Below, in pieces: positions 1-11,663 of a stretch of DNA of 64,000 bases. This DNA comes from Cladocopium goreaui (taxonomy: Eukaryota > Sar > Dinophyceae > Suessiales > Symbiodiniaceae). How positions within the stretch are numbered: position 1 is the first letter of the stretch; each line of letters opens with the position of its first letter. Location of the stretch: NCBI GenBank assembly GCA_947184155.2, contig CAMXCT020000451.1, positions 62,001 through 126,000 on the forward strand, given 5' to 3'. A model generated the notes under the pieces. It made no database searches and had not been told where the DNA came from. It saw nothing but the letters and a program-made list of their open reading frames with translations. The translations under genes and the position numbers were made by a program.

Positions 1-900
1 AGTCAAGTCTTCGGGGCTCAACATTATGTCGGCTGACTGTTTGATCATTTCTGGCACCTTGATCTCCTCGATGTATGTTCTCATGGAACCGATCAGGACG
101 TCTCCATCCATCTTCATTTCTACACCGAGAAAAGTCATGGGAATTTGTTGCCATGCCTTTATGTTGAAGATCCCGTTGATCTGTTCTTTGAGCGCTTTGA
201 ATCTGGGATCGTCGGCTGCTCCCATCAACAGGCCGTCATCCACGTGTAGGCATAATATCGCCCACGTTCCAGTTGAGTCGGCCGCAGCAAAAGTTGCTTT
301 TGCGATGCTCAACTCCTGTAGTGGTGTTTTGGCCAAACTCTTGATGGCTTTCAAATACCACAATCTTGGTGCTTCCGTAAGCCCGTAGGCACTTTTCAGA
401 ATCTGTAGGAGTTCACCTCCTGAGATCGTGCCCATACCCTCCGTCGTGGGTAGTCCTTCCTGAGGTGCCCGGACGAAAATACGTCGTTCTGTAGCTTCCC
501 CAGAAAGAAATGCCGTGGTGATATCGAACGCCCATGTCGTCCATCCCCTTGCTTGGGAGATCCCTTTTGCCATCCTTGTTGCCACAGGGGATGTGGTAGG
601 TGCGTCCGTTCGAAACTGTCCAAGTCCTGGGTCCCGATGTCCAGGTACCACAAGACGACTCTTGGCTAGTAGTGGTAGGGCTGCGCTCTGCGCTTTGTTT
701 ACCCTCACCATTCGGAGTGGTGCCTTGAAGACCTGATGTTTTGGTACTGTCTTTTCTTCTTCTCGAGTGACCTTTCTGACAACCTTGTTGTCAATCCACT
801 GTTGCCACTCCTTTCTGTCTGACTCTCGGAAGGCAGCTTGCTCTTCCTGGTTAAACCATTTAGGATCCAACTCCTTCCCATTCTGGCGCAGCCTGAGCAA
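1..900 (-). mobile_element. Copia reverse transcriptase, N-terminal and palm part, cut by window edge
   Basis: Minus-strand reading near 210-250 contains CLHVDDGLLMGAAD, the catalytic YVDD-like box of copia reverse transcriptases (HVDD here). Sequence between it and the integrase is the long linker plus the fingers and palm. RNase H and the 3' LTR lie beyond the left edge. Order and motif make the family call firm. Confidence 0.8.
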
Positions 901-2039
901 CATAACTTCTTGGACCAAAATGTCCTTGATTTCTTCTGTCCATAGCGTCTCAAAGGAACACCGCTCTTGTTCCGTCAGGAACGCCTTGTAAATTCCGGTC
1001 GGCAGTTCTATGTACGTGGCATGTAACTTGCCGGCAGCCTTGCTGTTGCGAATCAGCATGGTCATGCCTCTCCAGTAGAATCCGGCTTTTCTCCTGGGAT
1101 TCTTCCTGACATCTTGCTCGTTTTCCTCTACCACGTATGCATCCTTGGGATCTTCTCCTATCAAGATTGATAATCTCGATCTACTCACCAGTTTGGGTGG
1201 TCTCATGAGCTTCTTTCTTGGCTGCCTGTGTATGCGCGCCGCGCTGACTGGCAAACCTGTCAACTTCCTCAGAACTTCCAGCTCATATCTTGACACCCAT
1301 TCATTGGATGGTCCTCCTTCACTGGCGGCAGCCATTGCTTGAACAATCCAGGATGCATTGATTCTCTGTCTCTTATTGGGCAGCGTCTCTTCTTCCGCAG
1401 CCATTCTTTTCTTGATGCTCAGTGGTACATCATCCATGAGAAACCTTCTACGTCTCTCTTCTCCAAGCTGATCCCATTCCTGCCGCGCTGCTTCTTGGAC
1501 ACTGTCCAGATCGTGATCCTCGGGCACCGGTACTTCATGAGGTTCCACCTCCATTCTTCCTGGTGCTTCCGTGTCGTCCAAGATGCTTGGTTCGTATGAT
1601 ATGCTCCTTGCTGCTTCTTCGTTCTTTTCCACTTCTTCGGTCTCCTCGTCAGGCGCTGCCTGTGCTGGCTCACCCGGTTCCTCTCTCATCGGCTCGGCCG
1701 TCGCAGCTTTCTTGGAGTCTCCTTTTCTTCCAGGCTCTGCCTGTTTTCTCTTCCGGGGTGCGACCCGAGGATGCAGCCCTCCTTGCTTCAGCAATCTGCT
1801 GACTGCCTTTGATCCTCTCAACATCTTCCTGGCTGCTTTTCTTTCTTCAGTGTCCGGCGCTGCCGGTTTTCTCCTTCTTGGGCGTCGTGGTGGAGGTTTT
1901 GAAGATCGCAGGTCTTGGTATGTGTTGCTTCGCATGGGGTCACGCAACACACCTTGCAATTCCACCACTTCCTCTCGGACAGGCTCGTTTAGAGCCAGCT
2001 CGTCTTTGGTTCCCAGTCGGAGGTTCTCCTCTGAAACCA

Positions 2040-3060
2040 GGAGAAGCCTTCCTCGCCATGATATGAAATATCTTTTTGTGGCCTCCTTCACCAGCACTGT
2101 CGCTGGCCCTCGCCATGTGCCACCTGGTTTATACCTTGCGCGCTGCGTAGGTACCCAGAAGTATACCTGACAGCCAGGCACAAAGGGCCCCTGAGAAACC
2201 GCTGGTTTCCTCAAGATTGCCCTTCGCATCTTGTCCTGGACGTCTTGCCGGACCAGTGCCACTCTGGCGCTGATGCGCATTCTGTGCGCTCTTGCTGCTT
2301 CTGTCTCGGTGTCGAGACTCTCCAGATAGCTCAATCCTGGGTTCTCTTCCGCCAGGCTTGGCCATCGGCACTCACTGCCGAAGACTCGCTGGTTGGGAGT
2401 AAACCCGTCCCGAGTCACTGTTGCATTTTTGGCCATACACGCGCACGAGAGGGCTTCCTTCATCTGACGATATCCCTCTATCCCGTGCTCGTCCACTATG
2501 GCTTGTAATGCCTGACCCAACAGGCCTCCGTGTCTCTCGGCGACACCGAGCTGCCATGGAGAGTGCGCACCCGTTACCCTTGAGCTGATGCTGAACTGCT
2601 CCAGAAGAGCCACAAACGCGCCTTCGAACTCTCCACCCTGATCGTGCACAAAGCACTGTGGTGTGCCGTACGGCATGATCCATTTTCTCAGGATCTTTGA
2701 TGCGATGTAGTCTGACCTTCTGGTCTTGATCATGTGGGCATCATGTTTGCCGCTCCCCGTGTCTAGAAGACTAAGTGCAGCATATTTCTTGCCCCTCGCA
2801 TCCCATGCGTACTTCACATCAATCTGCACAGTCCTGTTGAAACCAAAGGGTCTCGTGCTCGCAGTCGCTGCCTGCGGATGGCGTGGTGCCCTGCGAGCTT
2901 CGCAGACTGAGCACTTCCACTTCTTTGCATACCTGACTGCATCTGCATTTGCGCCGCTGAGCTTCAGCATGCGCAGCAGAGTCGAGGTAGACGGATGTCC
3001 GAGCTGTCTATGTGCAAATTCGACAGCCTTCCTGACTTCTGCATTGACCGGATGCCTTTC
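2040..3060 (-). mobile_element. Copia integrase region (HHCC zinc motif and DDE core)
   Basis: Minus-strand reading shows the pre-integrase zinc motif near 2880-3025 (HRQLGHPS followed by CSVC), then a catalytic core with an Asp near 2820, the second Asp at about 2640 (VHDQGGEFEG), and the Glu helix near 2560 (HSPWQLGVAERHGG). Downstream to about 2040 is the SH3-like C-terminal part typical of these integrases. This domain inserts the cDNA copy into the host chromosome. It belongs to the same element as the gag-protease frame; I do not judge whether it is active. Confidence 0.8.
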
Positions 3061-3635
3061 CTCATCTTCCAAGTGTTCTTCGGCATCTGGGTCGTGTTCT
3101 GGAAACCTTTCTTCCTCTTTATACTCTCGTTCAAACTCCTTTTCCAGCTCGTCCTCAATGTCTTCTTCTTCATCCACGGCCTCTTGACCATCCATGATTT
3201 CTGGGACCTCGTCTTCTTCTTCTCCAGCCATGTACACTTGGGACGGCTGGCTCAGTCGCTTCTCAAATCCCTTTAGCAGGGCCTTGCACAGCGGTTTGGC
3301 ATATCCCCCAGCCCAAGATGAAACACTCATCCAGTGACCATCTGGGTGGCGGAACCCACCTTCGATGGGATGATGCTCATGTGTCCCATCGCACTGTGCC
3401 TTCTGGATGTATTCGAGGGCCACGGGGTCACCTCTCATCCTAGTTCTCTTCCTCATCGGGACTCCTGAGATTGGATGTCTCAATCCCAGCATGCACTGAT
3501 CAAAGTCTATCTGAGCTGTGCCACTGAACGCCTCTTCAATCTCTGGTGTGCGCCATGCGCCAGACAACTGCGGGTTCTCTCCGATCACTATCCTTCCCCT
3601 GCGGCGCTGCCACAAGGTGACCTCCTTCACAAACT

Positions 3636-6600
3636 TCAGGAGTGTCCGGCGGGCCTTGATTCTCCGCAACTGGAGCGCCCGTCTTTGCAATGCAGTTCTT
3701 CCATTGGCATTCTGAAGAATGCTCCAGGGGCCACAAGGCCACGCAATGGCGATGGCATCGGGATCGATCTCTTCCAGATACTTGAATGCCCGATCTCGGT
3801 CACACTTGTGTTCCAAGTTCCAACCACTGTCCAAGGTGATTGGCTCATATGTGCTCCATCCGCCTTCACATGCCAGCTTCGTGAGCATGCACGTCCATGT
3901 GAAGATCGCCATGGACCAGGCTTGCGCGGCGCTGCCACACTTGATCTCCTTGATTTCCTGGTCGTAGCTTCGGTTTCAGCAGCATCCGAAACCTTCTGAG
4001 TAGCGTCCAGGAGCCTCCTGCACTGTCCCTTGTTGAGGATCTCGGTTTCGCCAGGCAGATCCGAGGCCAGGATCTCAGAGTAGTCCCGCTCCTCATCTGA
4101 GCTCTCAGACTCCGTGCTCTGCACATCCGGCCCACTGCCATGGCTTGTTTCTGATTCTCCTTCGCTGAAGGATCCATCACTTGGTTCATCTTCTCGAGGT
4201 GGCGCTGCCACATTGATCAACGCTTCTTGCGGAATGAAGTCCAGGCATGAGATCGCCTCGTCTTCCAGGTGGCTCTGCCACAATGCAAATTCCTCCGTTT
4301 CGTCGGGTGATTCCTCCTTTGGCACGACAGCAGTGGTAGAAGAGCTGTCCGATTCCTCTTCCAGTGCAGCTTGCAACAATGCCAGGCTGAATGGATCTTT
4401 GATCAACCTTTCCTTCAACTGCTCCAGTTGTGGCGTCTGCCATGCTTCTTTGGGTGCCTCTCCCAAAATCTTCAACACCGGGTGTCTTGTTTCGGAGAGT
4501 TGCGTCTGGCTGGAATGCCCCGCAACCACAGTTTGGCCAGAGCCGAAGTTCATCTCAACACCCCACCGGGCCATTTCACTCGGTCCGACTAAGGCCGGAC
4601 ATTGGGCCACACGGTGATCTGTCCTGGTGTTGGCGACCTCTGCAAGCCGTAGCCAACTAGGCTGTTGGCTTTCGCCCAGCACCACTGGATACACGAAAGC
4701 CCTTGTCGACATCACTGGCTCACCTGCTCCGAATCTGAACACTTCTGTGTGCTCAACCTCAAAGAAGTGCAATCCACGCTTCCTGAGGTGATCTTGAAAG
4801 GTCTCGTGCCACTGTGATCCGGCTACTGCCGTCCTGCACCCTGTGTCTAGAATGACATGCATGGCGCCGCCATTAATCATCCAGACCTCCGGATCTGCGA
4901 CCAGTGCCCCATGTTCCATTGAGTAGTACAGCACCTTTTTGAGGCCGCATTTCTTGCATGTCGCCCAATGGGCTGATGAGTTTGCTCCCCACCGGAGATG
5001 ATTCATCTCATGAGGACATGCATCCTGATTGTGATCCGGGATATCAGAGGCTTCTGAGAGACGGACGCGGCCGTTCTTATCCAAGCTGTTCTCATACAGC
5101 TGCTGTCTGAATTGCTTCAGTCTTTTCTTTCTGACGGCCTCCGGAATCTTTTCTTCTTCCTTCGGGGCCGGTGGATGCATCGAGCTGGATGCTGCGGCTG
5201 ATGCTGAGGACGCTGCCTCTTTTGGCCTTGCCTTTGGCCTCGGCTGGCTCGAGTATCCTGACCGTTTGTCCGGTCGGGCCAGCTTGTCTTGTTCTTCTTC
5301 TCGTGAGACGTTGTCTGCCGCAAACAGCTCCGCATCTTTCCGCAATGCCTTGTAGAGGCTTTTCTTCTCCTCCCTCGAGAGGTGCGGCAAGATCCTGAGG
5401 ATCTCCTGTGGATTCAAATCCACTTCCATGGGCTTTAAACCATCACAGTTCCTTTTATCCGGCGCAGCCGAGAACTGTCTTGCCTCTTCCTCCCTTGCCG
5501 ACTTATACTCCTTCTTTCTCAGACGAGTCTTCATGCTTTCCTCTGTTTCCTCTTCGATGAGGGCTTCCAGCACCGTCTTGAGTGCCATTCGGTATTTCTT
5601 GGTTTTCTCATTGGACTGACGCGGTTCCACCTGTCGTCCAGCTGAGAACCCAAGATAGTTTTCCGGGGCGTGTCCATCATCATCTTCTTCAGACTCCTCA
5701 GTATCGTAGTTCTGGAGGAGATCCCATCCATCCACACTGTTAACCGGAAATGTCCAGTTGACTCGGTGGACTCTTGTTCCGCCACTGCCCTCACTCTTGC
5801 GATCAGCCGGATCCCCTTCTTGGCTGGTGGTGTAGTGCGTACCACCTTGACTGGCACTGCCAGTAGACCTGGGCGGATCCTTACCACTGATCACATTGGG
5901 GCATACGGCGTCACCATGCCAGTGACCGTACTGCTTGCATGAAGCACACTGGCTGTTCTTCTTCCGATCTTCGGCCTCACGGCGATCGGGTTGCTTGCCC
6001 TTTCCTTGGCCTTTGGACTTGGCTTGATGATATCCTCGGCCCTTTCTGCTGTCCGCTGTTTTGGACTTTGCACGCCATCCAGCGGCGTAGGCTTCCTTCA
6101 GGGCCTCCTCGTCGTACTCTTCATCATCCCAATCCTCTTCTTCGTCATAGTCCTCCGGCTCTTCGTTCTCTTCAGCGAGCATCGCTTCTTGTTCCAGATC
6201 CTCGTTGTCCGCATCTTCCTCATCTTCATCTTCATATTCATAGCGATCGTCTTGTTCATTGGGCTCAACTGGCTCTGCCAGATGTGAGGAGTGATGCGAT
6301 GCCCTGTGAGGTCTGGTGCGGTCTGATCTTCGCACGAAGTTCTTCTTCTTGGTCGCGCTGCGACCTTGGTTATCGGTGAGCTTGTAGGGTCTCTCTCCCG
6401 ATGGTTTCTTCTCATCCAGATGGATGTTCTGACATCGAAACCTGAGGACCTTTTCTATTTCGGCTGAGTTGTAAACCCCGCCCGCGCTGTAGAAAATGTC
6501 CATCCTCTCACGCTTGGTGAGGGCTGCACGAGAGAGCAACCTCTGGGCAAACGATTTGTCCGACAGCTTAGTGTCGGGATCTTCCTTGAGATACTCCGAG

Positions 6601-8432
6601 CGTAATCTCTTGATGGTGCTTATGTAAGCAGCCATGCTTTGACCTGGGGCTCGACGGTAAGCGTTATACGCTTCTTGTCGCTCCTCGAATCTCTCGTCTG
6701 CACGAGCACCGAAAGATTCGTCCAGAAGCTTCAACATTCTGTTGAGGCCGCCAGGTTCCTGCATTTCTTGAACCTCCAATTGGTTCAGGATTTGCCTTGG
6801 CTCTCCTTGGCACGACAGATAGATCAACATAGCCATTTCGCTGTCCTCAAGGCGATACAGAGCACGTTGTGCTTCTATAATCTTCTTCCAGTCCTTGTAG
6901 TGCACTCTGTTCCCTCGGAACGTTTCGATACGCACTTGGGACAGACTTGGCTTCGATCTGTCTCCGGGCTTTGCACTCTGTTGCAAGAGCGCCCGGATTT
7001 CTGATGTCCGTGCCGTGGATGTTTGATCCGTATCATCTTCTGGATCATCATCTCCTGGAGGGTCGCCGCCCCCGCCTCGCACGGCACGCTCCACCCTGGG
7101 GCGCTGCCCACGCTCCGGTCGCCGCCGGTTCTCAGGTGGTCGCTGCCTTTCATCCACCGGTCGCGGCCGGTCATTGGCAGGCCTCTCCTCTCTTCTTGGT
7201 CTTGGAGGTGGCCTTTCTTGCCTCCTTCTCGGTTCCGATCGGTCCGTCACCGATATTGTGGGGTCGCTGGTCCGTCGGGACTCCTCAGCTTGCTCTTGTT
7301 CTCCTTCACCTTCATCTGAATAGTATGACTCGTAGGTGTAGGACCCTTCTGACCCTTCTCCACCATCGTCGCCATCATCTCCAGGTGGAGGAGGAGGAGG
7401 AGCTGCCTTCTGCTTCTTGGCCGGTTGGGCCTCCCTCTTCGGGGCTTTGTTGCTCTTCTTTCCACTTGATGTCGGAGGTAGCGGCGCTGCCGGCTCCTCA
7501 TCCTTCGGCTTTAGCCGCTGCTCCCGCTGCCTTGCGAGATCAGCAACTTCTTTGCCGCAGGCTTTGCAGCCGAACTCACCTTGAGGCAATGCCCTTCCGC
7601 ATCTGCCACATACCAAATCTCCATCCCTCGGATACGCTGTCCATTCCTTTGGCACGGGACGGGATGCACTGGCCTCTGCCTTCTTGGGTGGCTCTGCCTC
7701 CCTCCTCACTGGCCTTGATGGCCCCGGAGTCGCAGCTCCTTCCACTGGCCTCTTCTTAGCTTCAGGCTTGCTAAGGGGTTTTGGCAACGGCGGTTTTGGT
7801 GGCTCTGGTGGCTTGCGTGGTTCCGGCACAGCCGGCTCCTTCGGACGGTTCCTTCCTTGCCATTCTTCCCATTCCTCGTCATGCCACTGGCTGCCATCCC
7901 AAAAGTACCATTCACCTCCCTCAAAGGGGTACCATCCGGGCTGGTAGGTCTCCTCACGAGCCTCTCGTTCCTTCCGGATGGCGGTGTCCACAGCCTTACG
8001 GACAATGTCTTCGACATCTCTTGCTGTGTACTTGCCCTTGCCTTTGCTCTTGCTTCGGCTCTTATTTCCTTTGCCCTTGCTATGGCTTCGGCTCTTACTG
8101 CCTTTGCCTTTCTCCCCTTTCTTTCCTTTCTGCGAGCCCGATCGTTCGTGTCCTTTGGACCCCTTATCCTTATTCTTCCCCTTTCGCCGTGGGGATCTTC
8201 CTCTGTATGAGGCGCTGCCTCTTTCTCGGTCTGGGCTCTCGCCCTCTCTAGACCGTGGCTCGTCCTTGCGTTCCCGAGCCTCTCTGCAGTGGCTGTCACT
8301 GCTATTTTCTTCTGACCAGTCCGCCTCGGAGACTGGTGGCGGCGCAGCCGCTTCTGAGGTCGCTGCCTCTTCACGTGGCCCTGCCACTGGGGCATCCGCC
8401 CCTGTTGACGGCGCAGCCGCTTCCCCTGTCAT
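3636..8432 (-). CDS. Copia gag and aspartic protease polyprotein
   Basis: Structural and protease part of the copia element. I start it at the ATG at 8432; the open frame extends three codons further, but only to a TTG overlapping the primer site. In order: an acidic and Ser-Arg/Lys-Gly-rich N-terminus (about residues 1-150), a short Trp/Tyr-rich patch near 165-190 (GWYPFEGGEWYFWDG), a four-Cys zinc-ribbon-like motif near 275-295, an Arg/Pro-rich linker, a gag core near 500-700 of the UBN2/Retrotran_gag_2 kind, a strongly acidic stretch, a zinc knuckle near 830 (CASCKQYGHWHGDAVC), a second Cys/His cluster near 1150, and the protease active site VILDTG near 1193. The charged N-terminus with zinc ribbon is unlike yeast or plant copia gag. 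Assignment rests on motifs and order only. Confidence 0.85.
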   Translation of the reverse strand: MTGEAAAPSTGADAPVAGPREEAATSEAAAPPPVSEADWSEENSSDSHCREARERKDEPRSREGESPDRERGSASYRGRSPRRKGKNKDKGSKGHERSGSQKGKKGEKGKGSKSRSHSKGKGNKSRSKSKGKGKYTARDVEDIVRKAVDTAIRKEREAREETYQPGWYPFEGGEWYFWDGSQWHDEEWEEWQGRNRPKEPAVPEPRKPPEPPKPPLPKPLSKPEAKKRPVEGAATPGPSRPVRREAEPPKKAEASASRPVPKEWTAYPRDGDLVCGRCGRALPQGEFGCKACGKEVADLARQREQRLKPKDEEPAAPLPPTSSGKKSNKAPKREAQPAKKQKAAPPPPPPGDDGDDGGEGSEGSYTYESYYSDEGEGEQEQAEESRRTSDPTISVTDRSEPRRRQERPPPRPRREERPANDRPRPVDERQRPPENRRRPERGQRPRVERAVRGGGGDPPGDDDPEDDTDQTSTARTSEIRALLQQSAKPGDRSKPSLSQVRIETFRGNRVHYKDWKKIIEAQRALYRLEDSEMAMLIYLSCQGEPRQILNQLEVQEMQEPGGLNRMLKLLDESFGARADERFEERQEAYNAYRRAPGQSMAAYISTIKRLRSEYLKEDPDTKLSDKSFAQRLLSRAALTKRERMDIFYSAGGVYNSAEIEKVLRFRCQNIHLDEKKPSGERPYKLTDNQGRSATKKKNFVRRSDRTRPHRASHHSSHLAEPVEPNEQDDRYEYEDEDEEDADNEDLEQEAMLAEENEEPEDYDEEEDWDDEEYDEEALKEAYAAGWRAKSKTADSRKGRGYHQAKSKGQGKGKQPDRREAEDRKKNSQCASCKQYGHWHGDAVCPNVISGKDPPRSTGSASQGGTHYTTSQEGDPADRKSEGSGGTRVHRVNWTFPVNSVDGWDLLQNYDTEESEEDDDGHAPENYLGFSAGRQVEPRQSNEKTKKYRMALKTVLEALIEEETEESMKTRLRKKEYKSAREEEARQFSAAPDKRNCDGLKPMEVDLNPQEILRILPHLSREEKKSLYKALRKDAELFAADNVSREEEQDKLARPDKRSGYSSQPRPKARPKEAASSASAAASSSMHPPAPKEEEKIPEAVRKKRLKQFRQQLYENSLDKNGRVRLSEASDIPDHNQDACPHEMNHLRWGANSSAHWATCKKCGLKKVLYYSMEHGALVADPEVWMINGGAMHVILDTGCRTAVAGSQWHETFQDHLRKRGLHFFEVEHTEVFRFGAGEPVMSTRAFVYPVVLGESQQPSWLRLAEVANTRTDHRVAQCPALVGPSEMARWGVEMNFGSGQTVVAGHSSQTQLSETRHPVLKILGEAPKEAWQTPQLEQLKERLIKDPFSLALLQAALEEESDSSSTTAVVPKEESPDETEEFALWQSHLEDEAISCLDFIPQEALINVAAPPREDEPSDGSFSEGESETSHGSGPDVQSTESESSDEERDYSEILASDLPGETEILNKGQCRRLLDATQKVSDAAETEATTRKSRRSSVAAPRKPGPWRSSHGRACSRSWHVKADGAHMSQSPWTVVGTWNTSVTEIGHSSIWKRSIPMPSPLRGLVAPGAFFRMPMEELHCKDGRSSCGESRPAGHS

Positions 8433-8441
8433 GGAGCGCAA

Positions 8442-8453
8442 GCTCCGCTACCA
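8442..8453 (-). promoter_or_regulatory. Primer-binding site, initiator Met-tRNA type
   Basis: On the minus strand this reads TGGTAGCGGAGC, close to the TGGTATCAGAGC primer site of many copia elements, which pairs with the 3' end of initiator methionine tRNA. It lies one base inside the presumed LTR end and about nine bases before the gag ATG, the expected place for minus-strand priming. The primer identity is inferred; the tRNA gene was not seen. Confidence 0.65.
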
Positions 8454-8454
8454 A

Positions 8455-8690
8455 TGCGGAGTGCACAGGGGGTGAAAGCTAGTAAGTCAAAACGCGGAGT
8501 CGCTGCTATCTTTTTGCTGCAAAACGTTTGGGCCAAACTACGGCCGGTATGTGAAGTGTGAAACACTATGGCAAAAACATGCAACCACCATTGACAACCG
8601 ACATGTAGCACTCACATGCTCCTCTATCAACAGCATATACAGGTAAGATATGGTAAATTGGTAAGTCTACATTGCATGAAACATGTAACA
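8455..8690 (-). repeat. 5' LTR of the copia element (outer end tentative)
   Basis: The inner end is set by the primer-binding site: plus-strand sequence from 8455 starts TG, so the element strand ends in CA one base before the primer site, as copia LTRs do. The outer end is a guess. A plus-strand CA at 8689-8690 would give a 236-bp LTR, but other CA dinucleotides between about 8550 and 8760 fit equally well because the partner LTR is not in the window. Confidence 0.4.
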
Positions 8691-8699
8691 TCACCATTT

Positions 8700-11020
8700 T
8701 GTATCTTCCTTAACACCTGAAGCGGTGACCCTCAGCGCCTGATCCTATCAATCTCGATGCCGAGGTGAACATGGCGTACAACGTGGAACCTCTGAGACTA
8801 AGCTCGAAGGGGCCGTTTGAACTGCTCCTCGTCCTGAAAAGTCCCCCGTTTCATGGGGCGGTACCGCCTGGGCTTATTGAATATCGCCGACGGCTTTGTT
8901 TTTGGTATGAAGTGACTGCCCCAAATGATCAATACCCGTGGTTGATGAAACAGTATAAGTTGACCTACAAGAGATTTTGATTAGACTAATTCCAAAAACC
9001 ATCAAACACCATCAAACGCCGATCAATTAGCTTCAATGAGTGGTCGAGGCCATGCGTGGTCTTTGGTTTTGCTGGCGTCACCGCGCTGGCGAGCATTGTG
9101 ACTGGTCACAGCGGAGCGGTGCTTATTCGGCCGGGATGGTTGAAGAAAACACGTCTACCACCGAAACCAATAAGGACATCACATTATCGACTTTGGCGGG
9201 TTTTTGCGACTCATTTGTAGACATATACTTCAGGGTTTCAGATTGCCTAGCTACTTCAAAAGGCTATGAGGAAGTGCTGGCTTACCTGCATGTTTGGTGT
9301 AAGCTACCTACATCCTTTGAGATGGACAGAAATGCAGCGATATCCTGCTGAGCTGTTTTTGCGAGAAGTTCACAGCTTTGGGTATTGAAGTCCCTCGAAA
9401 GTGAAGTCGAATGCTTTTTGAGCTGTGAAACAAGCCCCAAACGAGGGACGCTCCAAACTTGAATAGGTTCATTGTTTCAACAAAGAAATATTTCCTTCTT
9501 GCAGCTGGATTGCTGAGCTGCTATACATGGCAAACGTTCACCTAACGCCGTGAACGCCCCGAGGTGAATAACTTAGCTTGGGCGCCCTTTGGATATTGGG
9601 CGCACATGAGTTGCCTAGCCACTTGCCAGCACGATACCAAACATGGATGGACAGAAGTGCCTGACAGACAGGAGTGGAGTTGAACTCTCTATCAACTTGA
9701 TGGATCTCGATGGTCACCTCGATGTCCGAACATGATCTACAATGTTGGCTCTTTGAATCTTTATACAGGTGGATCACCAGTCACTTCTTTGACCTGCCAA
9801 TGATTCATTCATAGTTCCATATACTGATTATACCGTAGTTCCAATATATGGAGTCTTTATAGTTCCATACTTCTGAGAATGAAAACATGATCCAACTTTG
9901 TGGCTGCCTGTAATCTACGCCACATTGTTGCTGAAGAGTGGATTGGTTGCATCCAGTGCTGCTGTGCTGTGCCAAGGTTTTGCGCACTCAGATCTGGACC
10001 GCCGCCTGGAAACTACCCTGGCAAGTCTCCCGTGGAAGACGCATCGTTTCAAGATGTTTTGCACTGAAAGGTGGATATGTTTCCCATTGTTTCCCATGAG
10101 CCATGTGTTGTCTTTGCATGGACATATGTGTTTTTCCTTGAACATGTCATGCGTGGTTCTCACTGCCAGCTAGCAGCTAGGTAGTCAAAGGGTGACTCAA
10201 CTGGCTGGCTGAACACAAACAGGGCAGAAAACATCTGTGTACATCTTCGGTTCAAGATGAAACCAACTGTACAAAGTGCACTTTTCCTTTCCACAAAATG
10301 GACGCGGCCATTTTTTTCCCTGCCAAGGCCCACTTTGCTGTTTATTTGTTTGTTGTCCCCTCCCAACTACTGGGAGATTCTGGAAACTTACTGTCTAGAT
10401 ATCCTCTTCATTGCAGAACGGAACTGCTCGTTGTTTGAATCATTCAATGGGAAAGAATGGCTTTTGGATGCTTTGGGTCAGTTTATCCGTTGGCAATGAA
10501 ACATGGCAAGTGGAAATCCCAGTTTATGTATGGAAATCATATCGAACTCATCTATTCAAGCATGACCATCTATGTACTGTGTGTTTTCCATTGCCAGGGT
10601 GGGTGACTGGAGGATAGGCCCCTCTTCAAGTTTTGGCCAATGGACAATGGACCCAGATTCACCGGAGGACTGAGTTCCTGGACTACGACCCAGACTCTGC
10701 TTGTGGGCGTCGGACCACCTCAACCTTGCTCGGCAAGGTGCCGGTGTGGATTGGTGGCCACTTCATTTTTGACTGTTTACATCATTTTTAGATCAATTTA
10801 GGTGGTAAAAACCAAGGGTTCCTGTAGATTTTCCCATGAACCAACCCAGTGAGAAATGGCAAACCAATGCTTCAACTTGGGGGAGTCAAAACGACTGGTC
10901 TTGAAGTGTGTACTTAGACTATCTTAGTAGCCTGTGGATACCTCTGGGATCGTGCAGCTTTCCATACTTTCAACTGTTTTCCGTACCTGAGATGTTTTCA
11001 GATCCATGTTGCATATGTAT
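8700..11020. other. Non-coding stretch, no convincing gene
   Basis: About 2.3 kb to the right of the copia LTR. Two plus-strand open stretches (8765-8980 and 9040-9351) have no recognisable domain and poor exon signals; they could be exons but nothing supports it. The rest shows scattered stops in all frames and no repeat. Confidence 0.4.
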
Positions 11021-11027
11021 GAATATT

Positions 11028-11600
11028 ATTTATTGTATATGATTATATATGATATTATATATGATTATATATGATTATTTATGAATATTTATGATTATAT
11101 ATGATTATATTATATATATGATTATATTATACATGATTATATTTTATATTATTATATATCATTATATGATTTTATATATGATTATATATGATTATATATA
11201 TGATTATATACTGTATATGATTATATATTTGATTATATAATATTATATATATATACATGATTATATATACATATATATGATTATATATATATGATTATAT
11301 ATATATATGATTATTTATATATGATTATATTATATATTATTATATTATATATCATTATTTATATATGATTATATATGTATGATTATATATATATGATTAT
11401 ATATGATTATATATATATGATTATATATATATGATTATATATATATGATTATATTATATATGATTATATATGTATGATTATATATATGATTATATATGAT
11501 TATATATATATGATTATATATATGATTATATATATATGATTATATTATATATGATTATATCATATACGATTACACTATATATATTATATGATTATATAGA
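11028..11600. repeat. AT-rich microsatellite-like tract (TGATTATATA variants)
   Basis: About 570 bp made almost wholly of TGATTATATA and TATATATG variants. Unit length drifts, so it is an expanded and eroded simple repeat rather than a clean satellite. It is strongly AT-rich compared with its flanks. Confidence 0.9.
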
Positions 11601-11663
11601 ATGAAGTCATCTTGAGTTCAGAGTAGGTTCCACCCTCTGTCTACCAGGCCCTGTCCAAAGCGC

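Larger units (their letters stand above)
1..8690 (-). mobile_element. Ty1/copia LTR retrotransposon, truncated by the window edge
   Basis: Fossil or recent copy of a copia-type LTR retrotransposon read right to left. Parts in order: a 5' LTR beginning near 8455, a primer-binding site at 8442-8453, a long gag-protease frame, a pre-integrase zinc motif and DDE integrase, then reverse transcriptase running off the left edge. Integrase before reverse transcriptase is the copia order. The gag-protease part is open for about 1,600 codons, which suggests a fairly young copy. Gag to reverse transcriptase is not one open frame, so it carries at least one break or the family uses a frame change. The 3' LTR is outside the window and the outer end of the 5' LTR is uncertain. 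Confidence 0.9.

Noticed and set aside
8433-8441. Extension of the copia gag frame to 8441
   Set aside because: The codon at 8441 is TTG and overlaps the primer-binding site; the ATG at 8432 is the natural start.
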